DNA of 64,000 nt, from NCBI RefSeq assembly GCF_029893805.1, contig NZ_JARXYP010000001.1, positions 372,001-436,000 on the forward strand, read 5' to 3'. The DNA is from Streptomyces sp. SAI-135. GTDB lineage: Bacteria > Actinomycetota > Actinomycetes > Streptomycetales > Streptomycetaceae. Of this stretch, positions 44,594-54,189 are shown piece by piece (the first letter of the stretch is position 1; the number at the start of each line of letters is the position of its first letter). A model generated the notes under the pieces. That model saw nothing but the letters and a program-made list of their open reading frames with translations. It was not told the origin of the DNA and searched no databases. The translations under genes and the position numbers were made by a program.

Positions 44594-45136
44594 TGGATGA
44601 TCAAGGAGTACGGGGCGCTGCGGCGCACCGTCTACGCCGCCCGCTACCTGGCGGACGAGACCTACCGCCGCAAGATCGCCCGGCAGCTCAACAAGGGCGA
44701 GTCGCTGCACTCCCTGTGCCGGGATCTGCACTACGCCCACCAGGGGAAGATCCGTGAGCGGTTCCTGGCCGGGCAAGGTGAGCAGGCGTGGTGCCTGACG
44801 GTGCTGACCAACTCTGTAGTGACCTGGACCACGGAGTACTACGGTCTGGCCGTCGCGCAGATGCGGGCCGAGGGCCGGGCGGTGGACGACGAACTGCTGG
44901 CGCACATCTCCCCGGCGCACAGCGAGAACGTCAACTACCACGGCACGATCCATGTCGAGGTCGACACCGAACGCGCCAAACTCGATCGGCCGGCTACCGG
45001 CCGCTGCGTTCCCAACGGCCGGAGCGTACATGGGCCGGGCGAGCGGCCTGCCCTCGGACACGCCGACGCCGGTTTCTCCTTGATCCAGGTCATGGGCCGG
45101 GAGTGGTGCTTCCCCAGCCGGGTGGCGCGGCCATAA
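44594..45136 (+). pseudogene. Tn3-family transposase C-terminal fragment
   Basis: Reads KEYGALRRTVYAARYLADET, then YRRKIARQLNKGESLHSLCR, DLHYAHQGKIRERFL, CLTVLTNSVVTWTTEYY and LLAHISPAHSENVNYHGTIH. These are the conserved last 150 residues of Tn3 transposases, including the final catalytic Glu region. The first 800 or so residues are absent. After about 45000 similarity ends. A resolvase relic at 49636 may be from the same transposon. Confidence 0.8.
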
Positions 45137-45316
45137 TGCCGGCTCCAGTCCTCGGTCGCCGACCTCGCCGAACCCCGGCGGATGGCCACTTGGTGGCGTT
45201 CGCCGCCGCGATGCGAACCGGGCCGCGGACGAGGCGATCGAGGTCTTCGACATGCTGAAGTCCGACCTGGCCCGCGCCCCAGCGAAGTGTCAGTGGTGGC
45301 CCATAGCATCTCGGCC

Positions 45317-46741
45317 ATGACGAGAACGGCACAGACGTACGCCTATCTCCGTCCCTCTGCCGTGCGGGGTACGGCAGAGGGACGGAGCATCGGTCTGGAG
45401 ACCTCCGGCGGCGCCACCCCGGCTGGGCAGGAAGCCCATCCGCGCTTCTTCAGCGGCTTCCTGACCCATCCCCAGGCCACCGCCGCCGGACTGCTGTGCG
45501 TCGCGGACATCGCCGCCGCCCGCTACTACCAGCCGCAGCTCGACTACTGGCGCGACCCGGTCGTCACCGGGAACGGGGACCGGCTGAGGTTCGAGTCGTT
45601 CTCCGCTTGCTGCGGGGTGTACGCACGGCTCGACATGCTGGGCGACGCCCTCGACGGCGACGATATCGGGCACGGCACGACCAACGTCGACGTAAACATC
45701 CCGCTGCGGGACGCCCTGACCCGGGTGGGCCCGAACGATCCGCTGCGTCTGGAGGTTGGGCCCGATGAGATGACCGTCGCCACCTTCGACGAGCCGGTGG
45801 TGGAGAAGAAGGTGCCGTTGCCCGAGCGCTGGCTGCGCGGCTTCGCCGAGACCCAGGTGATCGCCTCCGGCTTCGACCTGCGGGCCGAACTCCCCGGGGC
45901 CGAGGCCGTGCGTTTCCTCCGCGCGCTGCCACGCCCCAGCACCACCCGCGGCGCCTCCAAGGGAGCGCGCTGGATCGTCCCGGCGGGCCGCTCGCTGCGC
46001 GCCACCACCCGGCCCGTCCCCGGCGCGGTCTGCCTGCCCGGGCCGGAACGGCTGACCGCGCTGACCCGGGTGTTGCGCCATGCGACGGGGCTGCGGATCC
46101 ACGGCCCGGCCGTCACGGCGGGCAGCTGCCCGGTGGCGAGCGCGTGGGAGATCGGACTCCCCGGGATGCGGCTGACCCTCACCCTGTCCCCGGACACGAC
46201 ACGGGGCTTCTCCGGCGAGGGCCGCGTCCTCGACGCCCTGGCGGCGGAGGAGTCGGCGGAGGACGCCGACCTGGTCTCGGTGCTGCTCGCCTGGGACCCC
46301 GCCGTTGACATCGCCGACCTCGCCGCGCAGTCCGGGCTGACCCCGCAGCGGGTACGGGCCGCACTCACCCGCCTCGGCACGGCCGGGCGCATCGGCTACG
46401 ACACGGCGGAGGCGGCGTACTTCCACCGGGAGCTGCCGTACGACACCGGACGGGCCGAGCGGGACAACTCCCGGCTGCGCGCCGCCCGCGCCCTCGTCGA
46501 CGCGGGCGCGGTGCGCCTCGACGGTGAGACGGCCACCGTCACCGTCGAGGACCACAGCCACCGCGTGAGGTCCACCGAAGGGCGGCTGACCTGCACCTGC
46601 CGCTGGTGGGCCGAATACCGCGGCGGACGCGGCCCGTGCAAACACGCCCTCGCCGTCCGCATCGCCCACCGAGCGGCCGCGCCTGGTACGACCGCCACCG
46701 CCCAGGACAACGCCGACACCCCCACCGGAGCCACCCGATGA
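45317..46741 (+). CDS. SWIM zinc-finger protein
   Basis: A 474-aa protein with a SWIM finger near the C-terminus: CTCRWWAEYRGGRGPCKH (C-x-C-x12-C-x-H). Before it lies a winged-helix-like segment (DIADLAAQSGLTPQRVRAAL, TRLGTAGRIGYDTAEAAYFH). The first 300 residues are a mixed alpha/beta region without a known enzyme motif. SWIM domains bind nucleic acid or protein in bacterial accessory ATPase/VWA and DUF6493-type clusters. ATG 45317. It ends in ATGA, overlapping the next start, so the two proteins are made in fixed ratio. The function is unknown. Confidence 0.85.
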   Translation: MTRTAQTYAYLRPSAVRGTAEGRSIGLETSGGATPAGQEAHPRFFSGFLTHPQATAAGLLCVADIAAARYYQPQLDYWRDPVVTGNGDRLRFESFSACCGVYARLDMLGDALDGDDIGHGTTNVDVNIPLRDALTRVGPNDPLRLEVGPDEMTVATFDEPVVEKKVPLPERWLRGFAETQVIASGFDLRAELPGAEAVRFLRALPRPSTTRGASKGARWIVPAGRSLRATTRPVPGAVCLPGPERLTALTRVLRHATGLRIHGPAVTAGSCPVASAWEIGLPGMRLTLTLSPDTTRGFSGEGRVLDALAAEESAEDADLVSVLLAWDPAVDIADLAAQSGLTPQRVRAALTRLGTAGRIGYDTAEAAYFHRELPYDTGRAERDNSRLRAARALVDAGAVRLDGETATVTVEDHSHRVRSTEGRLTCTCRWWAEYRGGRGPCKHALAVRIAHRAAAPGTTATAQDNADTPTGATR

Positions 46742-49422
46742 CCTTCACCCACGCCTTCCCCGACTACCGGATCCCCGACGGCACCGCGGACGGCATCCGC
46801 GGCCTGCTGGACGCGGTGCGCGAGGGCCGCGTCGAGGACATCCCCAAGCTGGTCGGCGCCCTGACCGACGCCGAGCGGCGGAAGGGGCTGCCGGTGCTCA
46901 AGCAGTGGCGCAAGGACACCCCGGAATTCTGGCGGGGCGAGGGGCACCTGCTGGTGCGCCAGGGCCTGCTGCTCGCCGGGGCGGGGTGCTGCACCGGCGC
47001 GGCGGCCGCGGCCCAGTGGCTCACGAGCCGCGATCTGTGGTGGGCCGGGCCCGAGGATCCCCAGGCGGTCGTCGGCGTGATGGACGACCGTGCCCCCGAG
47101 TGGCTGGCCGAGGTGGCGCGCCGGCTGGCGGAGCGCCGCACCGTCGGCGGGTGGGAGTATGGGCTGATCAAGCGGCTGTCGCTGATCGCCGGCTGCGAGC
47201 CGCCCATGACGGACAGCTTCATCCTCGGCTGGGAGAGGGACATCCCGGAGCGGGGTAAGACGATCGAGGAAAGGCTGCGGGACGATCCGTTCCTTGAAGC
47301 GGCCGTCCCCCGGCTCTTCGAAGTGGACGAGGCCGGCTCGGACTTCCAGTACATCCGGAACACCGACCCCGGATGGCCTGACGCGCTCGCCGCACTCGCC
47401 CGGGAAGGACTGCTCAGCCGCGAGATGCTGGTCGAGGGCTGTCTGTCGCGGCTGCTGCGCGGTGGCCGGCTCGGCATCGTGAAGGGCTTCCTCGCCCTGC
47501 TGACCGCCCTGGACCTGACCGCGGACGAGCGGGCGGCGCACACCCTCACCTGGGTACGGATGCTCTCCGCAGGGCACTCGCTGGCGGCCGCCCGCGCCCA
47601 GGAGACGCTGGCCGAACTCGACGAGGCGGGCCGTCTGGAGACCGAGCACCTGGTCGAGGCATCGCGGGCGGCTCTGTTCCGGCCCGAGAAGAAGATCGTG
47701 CGCTCCCAGCTGGCCATGCTCGACAAGGCGATCAAGCGCGACCGGTCTCTCACGGACGAGCTGCTGCCGGTGACCGCCGAGGCCTTCGGCCACGAGGACC
47801 ACAGCCTCCAGGACAAGGCCCTCGCCCTGGCCGTCCGCCACCGCAAGCACGCGGGCGACGCCATCCTCGCCGAACTGGCGGCGAGTGCCGAACTGCTCCC
47901 CTCCGACCTGCGTGAACGCGCGGTCGAGGCGTTCGGTGGCGCCGTGCTCGCCGAGGAGGCCGATCCGCTTGCCGCCGGGGGCGACGTCCTGCCGCCCGTG
48001 CCGGACCCCGAGCGCCTGGATCCCGCACCGCTCGCCCCTGCCGAGCTCGCCGAGGAGATCGTCGCGCTGCTGCGCGGCAAGGGCACCCCCGCGCAGGAGG
48101 AGCGGGCGCTGAACAGCCTCGTGGTCCACGCCCACGCCGACCTGACGGGGCTCCGCGCGGCCCTGGAACCGGTCGTCGCAGCGCACCGGCAGCCTGCCTC
48201 ATGGCTGAGCGACAATGTCTTCGCACAAGCGCTCGAAGCCGTCGTCATGTTCGTCATGGGCGAGGCCGCAGAGGACAAGACGCGCACCCTCAGCACCCAG
48301 TCCGGCCTGGACGCCCTCCGTTTCCGGTTCCAGGAGTACCAGTGCCCGCACACGGCGATCTGGTCCGTCTGCCTCAGCCGCGCGGCCGAGATCGGGGCGC
48401 GGCTGGAGCTCGGGGACCCCTTGCCGTTCCTGCTGGCCACGCCCACCTGGTCGACGGGGACCATCGACCCGTTCGAGCTGGTGGCCCGGCTTGCCGCGTA
48501 CGAGGACTCGGGCACCGAGCCCGGCCCGGCGGACCTCGACCAGGCCCTGCTGCGACTCGACCGTGCGGTGCCGCTCGAAGCGCGGGCCGCGGCGGACCGG
48601 CTCACCTCCCCGGCGGGGCGGCGGCTGGCCGCCTGGCTCGCCTCGGGCGGCCTGCCCGATCCCGCCCTCTCCCGGGAAACCGAGCGGCTGAGGCTCAGGA
48701 CCCCCCGCCCCGGTGTCCTCGTGCACACCGAGGCCGTTCCCGGGCACGAGGACTATCCCGAGCCGTTCCGCTCCCTGCTCGGCGCGCATGACCCTATCGG
48801 CGCTCCGTGCAAGTGCGGGGGCGGCGGGGAGTGTTCCGCCCGGGCCCTGGCCCTCCTGCCCCAGCACCGGGAGATCATCGCGGCACGGATGCTGTCGGCC
48901 TTCACGACCCTGGCCGACTCCGACCACCTCGGTCACGGGGTGCCCGTGCTGCCCGCGCTGGCCGAGTCGGGCGGACCGGCCGGGCCCGCGACCCATTTGC
49001 TGGTGGCATACGGGCTCGGAGCACGGCGCTTGGAGGAGCAGTTGTTCGCCGTGGACGCGATGCTCGTGCTGGCCGCTCGCGGACAGCTCGACGCGGAAGG
49101 GCTCGGCCGGGACATCGCCGAGCTGACCGGCCTGCGCCGCCTCAAAACGAAGCGAGTCGTGGCAGCGCTGCAGGAAGTGGCGCGCACCGGTGCGTACGCC
49201 CGTGTGTGGGCGGTGCTCTCAGGCGCCCTCCCCGGGCTCCTGGCGGAAGAACCGGCACCCGCCGGCGGCGCTCTGCTCACGCTCGCGGCCGACTGCGCGG
49301 AGCGGTCCGGGGCACGTGGCGCGATACCGGAGATCGACGAGCTGGCGGCGCGCAAGGGCTCATCACAGCTGATCAAGCAGGCCCGGCGGCTCAGGACGGC
49401 GCTGAGCCGCGACGCCCACTGA
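46738..49422 (+). CDS. DUF6493-family protein, partner of the SWIM protein
   Basis: An 894-aa, largely helical protein that resembles HEAT/ARM-type solenoids along its length (KGFLALLTALDLTADERAAH, VRSQLAMLDKAIKRDRSLTD). A cysteine cluster, CKCGGGGECSARALALLPQH, near residue 690 may hold metal. A C-terminal helical domain follows. No catalytic motif, signal or transmembrane segment is visible. Assignment to DUF6493 is from its pairing with the SWIM gene and from sequence character. The start overlaps the SWIM stop as ATGA. It is likely the large scaffold of a two-protein complex. Confidence 0.7.
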   Translation: MTFTHAFPDYRIPDGTADGIRGLLDAVREGRVEDIPKLVGALTDAERRKGLPVLKQWRKDTPEFWRGEGHLLVRQGLLLAGAGCCTGAAAAAQWLTSRDLWWAGPEDPQAVVGVMDDRAPEWLAEVARRLAERRTVGGWEYGLIKRLSLIAGCEPPMTDSFILGWERDIPERGKTIEERLRDDPFLEAAVPRLFEVDEAGSDFQYIRNTDPGWPDALAALAREGLLSREMLVEGCLSRLLRGGRLGIVKGFLALLTALDLTADERAAHTLTWVRMLSAGHSLAAARAQETLAELDEAGRLETEHLVEASRAALFRPEKKIVRSQLAMLDKAIKRDRSLTDELLPVTAEAFGHEDHSLQDKALALAVRHRKHAGDAILAELAASAELLPSDLRERAVEAFGGAVLAEEADPLAAGGDVLPPVPDPERLDPAPLAPAELAEEIVALLRGKGTPAQEERALNSLVVHAHADLTGLRAALEPVVAAHRQPASWLSDNVFAQALEAVVMFVMGEAAEDKTRTLSTQSGLDALRFRFQEYQCPHTAIWSVCLSRAAEIGARLELGDPLPFLLATPTWSTGTIDPFELVARLAAYEDSGTEPGPADLDQALLRLDRAVPLEARAAADRLTSPAGRRLAAWLASGGLPDPALSRETERLRLRTPRPGVLVHTEAVPGHEDYPEPFRSLLGAHDPIGAPCKCGGGGECSARALALLPQHREIIAARMLSAFTTLADSDHLGHGVPVLPALAESGGPAGPATHLLVAYGLGARRLEEQLFAVDAMLVLAARGQLDAEGLGRDIAELTGLRRLKTKRVVAALQEVARTGAYARVWAVLSGALPGLLAEEPAPAGGALLTLAADCAERSGARGAIPEIDELAARKGSSQLIKQARRLRTALSRDAH

Positions 49423-49577
49423 CACGTAGGGTGCGGGACTGACGGACGGAGTCCTCCATAAAGCCCCAGCGGTGCCCAACCATCACTCAACTGTGGTCGT
49501 CCAGGAACGAACAACGGAGGAAGCCGACCGTCGACACATGATCGCATTGCCGCAGGTCACCCTGTCTCAGAAGCTGG

Positions 49578-49627
49578 TGTCATAAGGCTTGGTCAAAACC
49601 TGCGTCACGGCGTCAAGTTACGGGACA
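49578..49627. promoter_or_regulatory. Possible resolvase binding site
   Basis: TGTCATAAG at 49578 and TTACGGGACA ending at 49627 form inverted half-sites of the TGTC-x-x-x-TAA kind used by Tn3-type resolvases. The site lies just before the resolvase relic. Only one such pair is clear. Confidence 0.3.
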
Positions 49628-49635
49628 GTCGTGGG

Positions 49636-50240
49636 ATGGGTCTTGCGTACTGCCGTGTAAGCACGACCGCTCAGGACCTCGACCGGCAGATCGACGCGAT
49701 GCGGGATGCCGGCGTCGCCGAAGGACACCTCTACGTCGACAAGCGCACCGGCGCCAACATGGAACGCGAGGGCTTGAGGGCTCTGCTTGGGTTCGCCCGT
49801 CCCGGAAACCGGATCAACGTGCTAACGCCGGACCGGCTTGGCCGGAACATGCGCGAGACCCTGAACCTCGTGCACGACCTCACCGAGCGCAGTGACTTCC
49901 TGCGCACGCTCGGCGACAAGCTCGCCGTGGACACCAGCGAGCCGGGACCCGGCACCGACATGGCCATCGCACTGCTGGCGATTTTGCCCGGATGGAGCGG
50001 ATCTACATGCTGGAACGTGCCGCCGGTGCCCGCGCGGCCAAGGAAGACCGCGGCCTGCCGGCCGGCCGCCCCGCGAAGCTCAACGCGACCACCCGCGCTG
50101 GAGCCGCCCAACGGATCAAGGATGGCGCGAACCCCGAGCAAGTCGCCGCCGAACTCGGCGTCAGCCGCTCCACGCTCTACCGGAACTACGCAAGCACCGC
50201 GACGGCGCCGCTGCCGAATATGTCGGGACAGGGCGGGTGA
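49636..50240 (+). pseudogene. Serine recombinase (Tn3-type resolvase), frameshifted
   Basis: Starts MGLAYCRVSTTAQDLDRQID, with the active-site Ser in YCRVST, and continues normally (NRINVLTPDRLGRNMRETLN) to ALLAIL. A one-base loss near 49985 then breaks the frame. The rest, MERIYMLERAAGARAAKEDR and the C-terminal HTH AAELGVSRSTLYRNYAS, is readable in the next frame to 50240. The break falls in the long connecting helix, so a 120-residue fragment only would be made. Confidence 0.85.
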
Positions 50241-50359
50241 TCAACGAGCCAGACCACATCCGCACAGGTCAGGGATATCCGTTGTTTTTCGGCGATTACC
50301 ACGGGGACCCCGGGTGGTGACGATCCATACGCCGGATCCGACGTCGACATTATTCGTGA

Positions 50360-50640
50360 CTACAGGGCTGGGCGGCGGCCCTGCCACGGCACTGCGATCT
50401 CGAGTTGGACAGCCACCCGTATGAGCAAATCCTCGCGGCCCGGGGCGGCCGCCAACTGCACACCGATCGGCAGGCCATCGGTGTTGACGTGCCGGGGCAA
50501 GAAGATTGCGGGCAGAGCAGCGAAGTTGACGAACGGAGTTGCGGGCGCGAACTGCAGGCTTCGAGCGAGCGGTGCCAGCGGATCCACCGAGTCGGATTCC
50601 AGCGTGCCGTGCAGCGCGATACAGAACGATCGATGTTGAC
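50360..50640 (-). pseudogene. Amidase C-terminal remnant
   Basis: Reads DPLAPLARSLQFAPATPFVN, then FAALPAIFLPRHVNTDGLPI and GVQLAAAPGREDLLIRVAVQ and LEIAVPW. This is the conserved end of amidase-signature enzymes (the Ser-Ser-Lys centre would lie far upstream). The rest of the gene is absent. Confidence 0.7.
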
Positions 50641-51108
50641 TAAGCGTCCCGGCGTGGCTAGCGTGCTTTCACATGCTGAACGTCTTAAGGGGGACATGCT
50701 GGACGAGCCCACCCTCCGACTATCCAGCGCGGCGTCATTTCCCCTCCGTGGAAAGCGCGATGATTCCGCCGCAAACCCCACCGCACCGGGGCGCCCCGGC
50801 AACACCATGAAGAGCGGGACAGTAGCGGCTCCCCCTTTCAGGTAAGCCAGACCGCCTAGCGCGTGCCCGCCAATAATGGCGGATAGCACATCTGCCCGTC
50901 CATCCATAGTGATTCGTGATGCCCTGAGGCTGGAAATACGCACACATCTGACGTTGATTTCCGTTGTGCCACGTCAGACAAAGGATGCACGTCCCTGCCG
51001 AGCGAGCCACCAGTTCTGGCCCGGTGCTGCACGAGGCAGACGGCCTTCGATTCAATCAATGCCCCATGCGGGCCAGTCGCTACCCCCCACGAAAGCAGGC
51101 ATCCACCG
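50641..51108. other. No recognisable gene
   Basis: Spacer between the amidase relic and the MFS gene. Local base composition is poorer in GC around 50850-50990. No repeat or RNA gene is seen. The MFS promoter should lie at its right end. Confidence 0.4.
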
Positions 51109-52605
51109 ATGGCCGCTCCCCTCGATTCCCGGATCCGGCAACTGGGCATCCTTGCCGTGCTCGTTCTCCTCACGGAGACGGGTCCGCTGGAAGTGAGCCT
51201 CGTCTACCCAGCGGCCGAATCTCTCACTCAGTCTTTCGGCAGCGCAGGTGCCGACGCTGTCACCGGCACGGTGAGCCTGACCGCCGTGGTGTGCATCCCC
51301 CTGCTGGGGCGCATCGCCGATGTGGCGGGCAAGAAGCGGGTACTGCTGTGTTCCGGGGCTCTCTTCGCGGTCGGGTCGCTGCTGTGTGCGGTGGCCGCAT
51401 CGTTGCCGCTGTTGCTACTCGGTCGGATTCTGCAAGGGGCCGTGGGCGGTGCGCTGGCGGTTGCCTACGCGATAGTCCGGGACGTCTTCCCCCGCCATCA
51501 AGTCCCGGTCGCACTGGGTGTGGTCTCCAGCGGTGTCGGGATCAGCGGGCTCGCCGCGCCCTTCCTCGGCGGCGCCTTGGTCGACCGCTACGGCTACCCC
51601 GGTGTGTTCTGGTTCCTCTTCCTGCTGAGCGTACTGGTGCTGCCGCTCGCGGCGGCCATCCTGCCTGACGACCGACGCCCCAACAACGCAACAGCCACGG
51701 GATCCCGACGACTTGATGTCCCCGGAGCACTCCTGCTCGGCCTGGCCGCCGCGGCACTGGTGTCGGGCATCAGCGCCGGCGTGCGCTCGGGCTGGTCCTC
51801 GCCCGGCTTCCTGGCGGCCCTTCCCTCCGCGGCACTCCTGGCCATCGGCTTCTGGCGACGTGAACGGTCCAGGCCCGACCCGGCCATCGACCTCGGCCTG
51901 CTCACCGCTCCGGCGGTCCGGGACACCCTGCTCCCGGCCGTACTCACCACCGCATGCTCCACCACCGTCGCCTACCTGGTACCACAACTGTTGCAGACCC
52001 CGCGCCATGCCGGACTCGGCTACGCCTTCGGCCTGACCGCACTGGCCGCGGCCGGCTGGACCTTCACTCTGGGACTCGGTTCACTCGCCGGCGGCCCCAT
52101 CGGCGGGTACCTGGCCAGGCGCAGCGGCCCTCGCAGCACGGCGCTGACGGCGCAAGCACTGGTCGCGACCGGAGCACTCGGCTTCGCTGCACTGCCCGGG
52201 CAACGCGGTGCCATCCTGCTGATCAGCCTCGTGTTCGGCCTCGGGACCGGGCTCACCTACGTGGCCTTCGCCAACCTCATCACCGAGGCCGTGCCCGACG
52301 AACGAGCCGCCACCGGAACGGCCTTGCTCGCGGTCGCCAACCAGCTCGGGGCGGCAACCGGGGCATCGGTCCTGGCCTCGGTACGCACCCTGTACCCGGT
52401 CAGTCCCACCGGAACGCTCTTCGCGGGCAGCGGCTACCGCCTGGCCTTCATCTGCGCCGCGGCCGCCGCGCTGCTCGCCCTGCTGGCCACCTGGCGCATG
52501 CGACACGGCCGCGCCCCGGCAACCGGCGGTGCCGCCACCCGTCGCATCGACCCGTCCACGGCCGGGTCCTCGGACCGCGGATCCTCCACCAAGGAAATGA
52601 TCTGA
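51109..52605 (+). CDS. MFS drug-exporter-like transporter
   Basis: A 498-aa membrane protein with 12-14 hydrophobic helices. It has the cytoplasmic motif A, GRIADVAGKKRVLLCSGALF, after helix 2, the R-I-L-Q-G element of drug exporters (LLGRILQGAVGGALAVAYAI), and the motif-C-like GVGISGLAAPFLGGALVD in helix 5. These features fit the EmrB/QacA proton-antiport exporters. The substrate is unknown. ATG 51109 is the first start that retains helix 1. It is monocistronic. It may export a toxic compound or product encoded elsewhere. Confidence 0.88.
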   Translation: MAAPLDSRIRQLGILAVLVLLTETGPLEVSLVYPAAESLTQSFGSAGADAVTGTVSLTAVVCIPLLGRIADVAGKKRVLLCSGALFAVGSLLCAVAASLPLLLLGRILQGAVGGALAVAYAIVRDVFPRHQVPVALGVVSSGVGISGLAAPFLGGALVDRYGYPGVFWFLFLLSVLVLPLAAAILPDDRRPNNATATGSRRLDVPGALLLGLAAAALVSGISAGVRSGWSSPGFLAALPSAALLAIGFWRRERSRPDPAIDLGLLTAPAVRDTLLPAVLTTACSTTVAYLVPQLLQTPRHAGLGYAFGLTALAAAGWTFTLGLGSLAGGPIGGYLARRSGPRSTALTAQALVATGALGFAALPGQRGAILLISLVFGLGTGLTYVAFANLITEAVPDERAATGTALLAVANQLGAATGASVLASVRTLYPVSPTGTLFAGSGYRLAFICAAAAALLALLATWRMRHGRAPATGGAATRRIDPSTAGSSDRGSSTKEMI

Positions 52606-52765
52606 TCACCCATCCTGAGCTTGTCCCTTGACATCGAGCCCGGTTGTGTGATCACCCCGCCCGAAACCACCACACAGGACACGCCATGCGATCACCTCGC
52701 CTCGAAGCGCGGTACCTCGGTTCTTGGTCCGGCGCACCGTCTTCCAGTACCTGGAACGACATACA

Positions 52766-53266
52766 TCATTCGAGGATGCTCCGCAGGCGGCTCAGCATGC
52801 GGTCCGCGTCTGCGGCGTCGAGGAAGTGCGTGACGTATTGGCCTTTCTCGTCCAGCACGTAGGTGAGGGCCGAGTGCGGGACCGCGTAGTCATCGGGTCG
52901 GTCGGGGTTTACCTCGCGCGCGGCGAAGACCTTGAAGGCGACGCGGGCCGACTCGCACTCTTCGGGTGTACCGGTCAGGCCCAAGAAGGCCGGGTATTTC
53001 TCCTGCAAGAAGGCGCGCATGACGTCGGGTGTGTCCCGCTCGGGATCGACCGTGATGTAGAGGGGCTGAAGCCGCTCTCCGAGCGGGCCGAGCTTCTCGA
53101 GAACACCCGACAGCTTCGCGAGTGCCCGGGGGCACACCATGCCGCAGTTGGTGAAGCCGAAGAAGATCAGCTGATACTTGCCGGAAAAGTCAGTCTCGGT
53201 CACCCTGCGACCATGGTGGTCGGTGAGCGAGTACGCGGCCTGGATGGGTGCAGTGTTGGCGCTCAT
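52766..53266 (-). CDS. SCO1/SenC-family copper-thioredoxin-fold protein
   Basis: A 166-aa protein with a thioredoxin-like fold. Cys41 and Cys45 in FTNCGMVCP (CxxxC) with His131 in VPHSALTY form the SCO copper/redox site, and the YITVDPERDTP strand is conserved. Usual SCO proteins are membrane-anchored, but no signal or anchor is present here, so it may act in the cytoplasm. ATG 53266 overlaps the preceding stop as ATGA, placing it in an operon with an isomerase-like enzyme rather than with cytochrome oxidase genes. Confidence 0.88.
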   Translation of the reverse strand: MSANTAPIQAAYSLTDHHGRRVTETDFSGKYQLIFFGFTNCGMVCPRALAKLSGVLEKLGPLGERLQPLYITVDPERDTPDVMRAFLQEKYPAFLGLTGTPEECESARVAFKVFAAREVNPDRPDDYAVPHSALTYVLDEKGQYVTHFLDAADADRMLSRLRSILE

Positions 53267-54189
53267 GCGGCGTCCCAGATCATGTCGCCGGACGTCAGCC
53301 CGCCATCGAGCGGAATGGTCAGTTCGACACCCTCTTCGGAGGCCCTTAGCTCGTATAGACGAGCGCCCTCGATCGGCTCAGCCATGCTGCCGCGTCCGCC
53401 GGCCACAGGGACCCGGTCGACGAAGAGCGTCCAGGGAGCGGACCCGAGGCGTGAGATGGTCAACTGCACCGTCGGTGTGGACGAGCCATGCATCGAAGAG
53501 AACGCGAGCTGCAGGCTCTTCGTGTCATCGTCATACCAAGCACGGCGGACGTCCACACCGTCGCTGAGTCCGGTCAGCGCTGGCCGGGATCGCTCACGCT
53601 CGGTCGACGGCTGCTCGTAGAGCTTGCGCAGACCATCGGCGACGTTGAGCCGCGCGTAGGGCAGCATCGCGTTGCTCGTGATGGGAGGCATGGCAACGAA
53701 CCGGCCCGCGTCGTCATAGGTCTCGTCGCGGCGGGGGTAATAGAGGCCGCCGTTTTCCCACTGCGGGTTCATGAAGGTGTCCGCGTGTGCCAGCAGGCCG
53801 GAGAGAACGTCCTCGTCACCCATCTCCGAGGCCCAGCCCGCGAGCCACCCTAGTTCTCCCAGACCGCCAGGTCCCTGGACCTTCTGGCTGTCGGGGAGCA
53901 TCCCGAGCTGGGTGACGGTGAGCGTCCCCGCGTCGGTGGGCTCGACCCAGTGGCGGATCTTGTCCTGGTAGGTCTTGCGGATCAACTCCGGCCGCCACAT
54001 GTTCATCAGCATCCCGAGCCACCCGTCAGTCCAGGCGGGGTCGTTGTCGACGACGAAGTCCTTGGGAAGCAACTCGTTGCGTTGGATGATGTTCTTCACC
54101 ACCGGACGTGCCGAGTTCGTCTGCGCAAGACGGGACTCACGACGCCCGTCCCACACGGCGGCATGAACCGCCAACACAGGGAACGTCAC
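53263..54189 (-). CDS. Linalool dehydratase/isomerase-like protein (tentative)
   Basis: A 308-aa protein resembling the C-terminal part of linalool dehydratase/isomerase-type (alpha/alpha)-barrel proteins: DPAWTDGWLGMLMNMWRPEL, GELGWLAGWASEMGDEDVLS, ENGGLYYPRRDE and ITSNAMLPYARLNVADGLRK. The last 90 residues are a beta-sandwich-like tail. I infer a role in terpenoid or hydroxylated-substrate turnover. The family call is from pattern memory, so I am unsure. The GTG at 54189 overlaps the tetR stop as GTGA, and the gene itself overlaps the SCO start. Relatives are longer at the N-terminus, so it may be truncated, with an internal GTG now coupled to tetR. Confidence 0.4.
   Translation of the reverse strand: MTFPVLAVHAAVWDGRRESRLAQTNSARPVVKNIIQRNELLPKDFVVDNDPAWTDGWLGMLMNMWRPELIRKTYQDKIRHWVEPTDAGTLTVTQLGMLPDSQKVQGPGGLGELGWLAGWASEMGDEDVLSGLLAHADTFMNPQWENGGLYYPRRDETYDDAGRFVAMPPITSNAMLPYARLNVADGLRKLYEQPSTERERSRPALTGLSDGVDVRRAWYDDDTKSLQLAFSSMHGSSTPTVQLTISRLGSAPWTLFVDRVPVAGGRGSMAEPIEGARLYELRASEEGVELTIPLDGGLTSGDMIWDAA

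Noticed and set aside
44300..45253. A 300-residue upstream extension of the LRR protein
   Set aside because: It runs antisense to a recognisable Tn3 transposase fragment, and ATG 44299 begins the first protein-like sequence.
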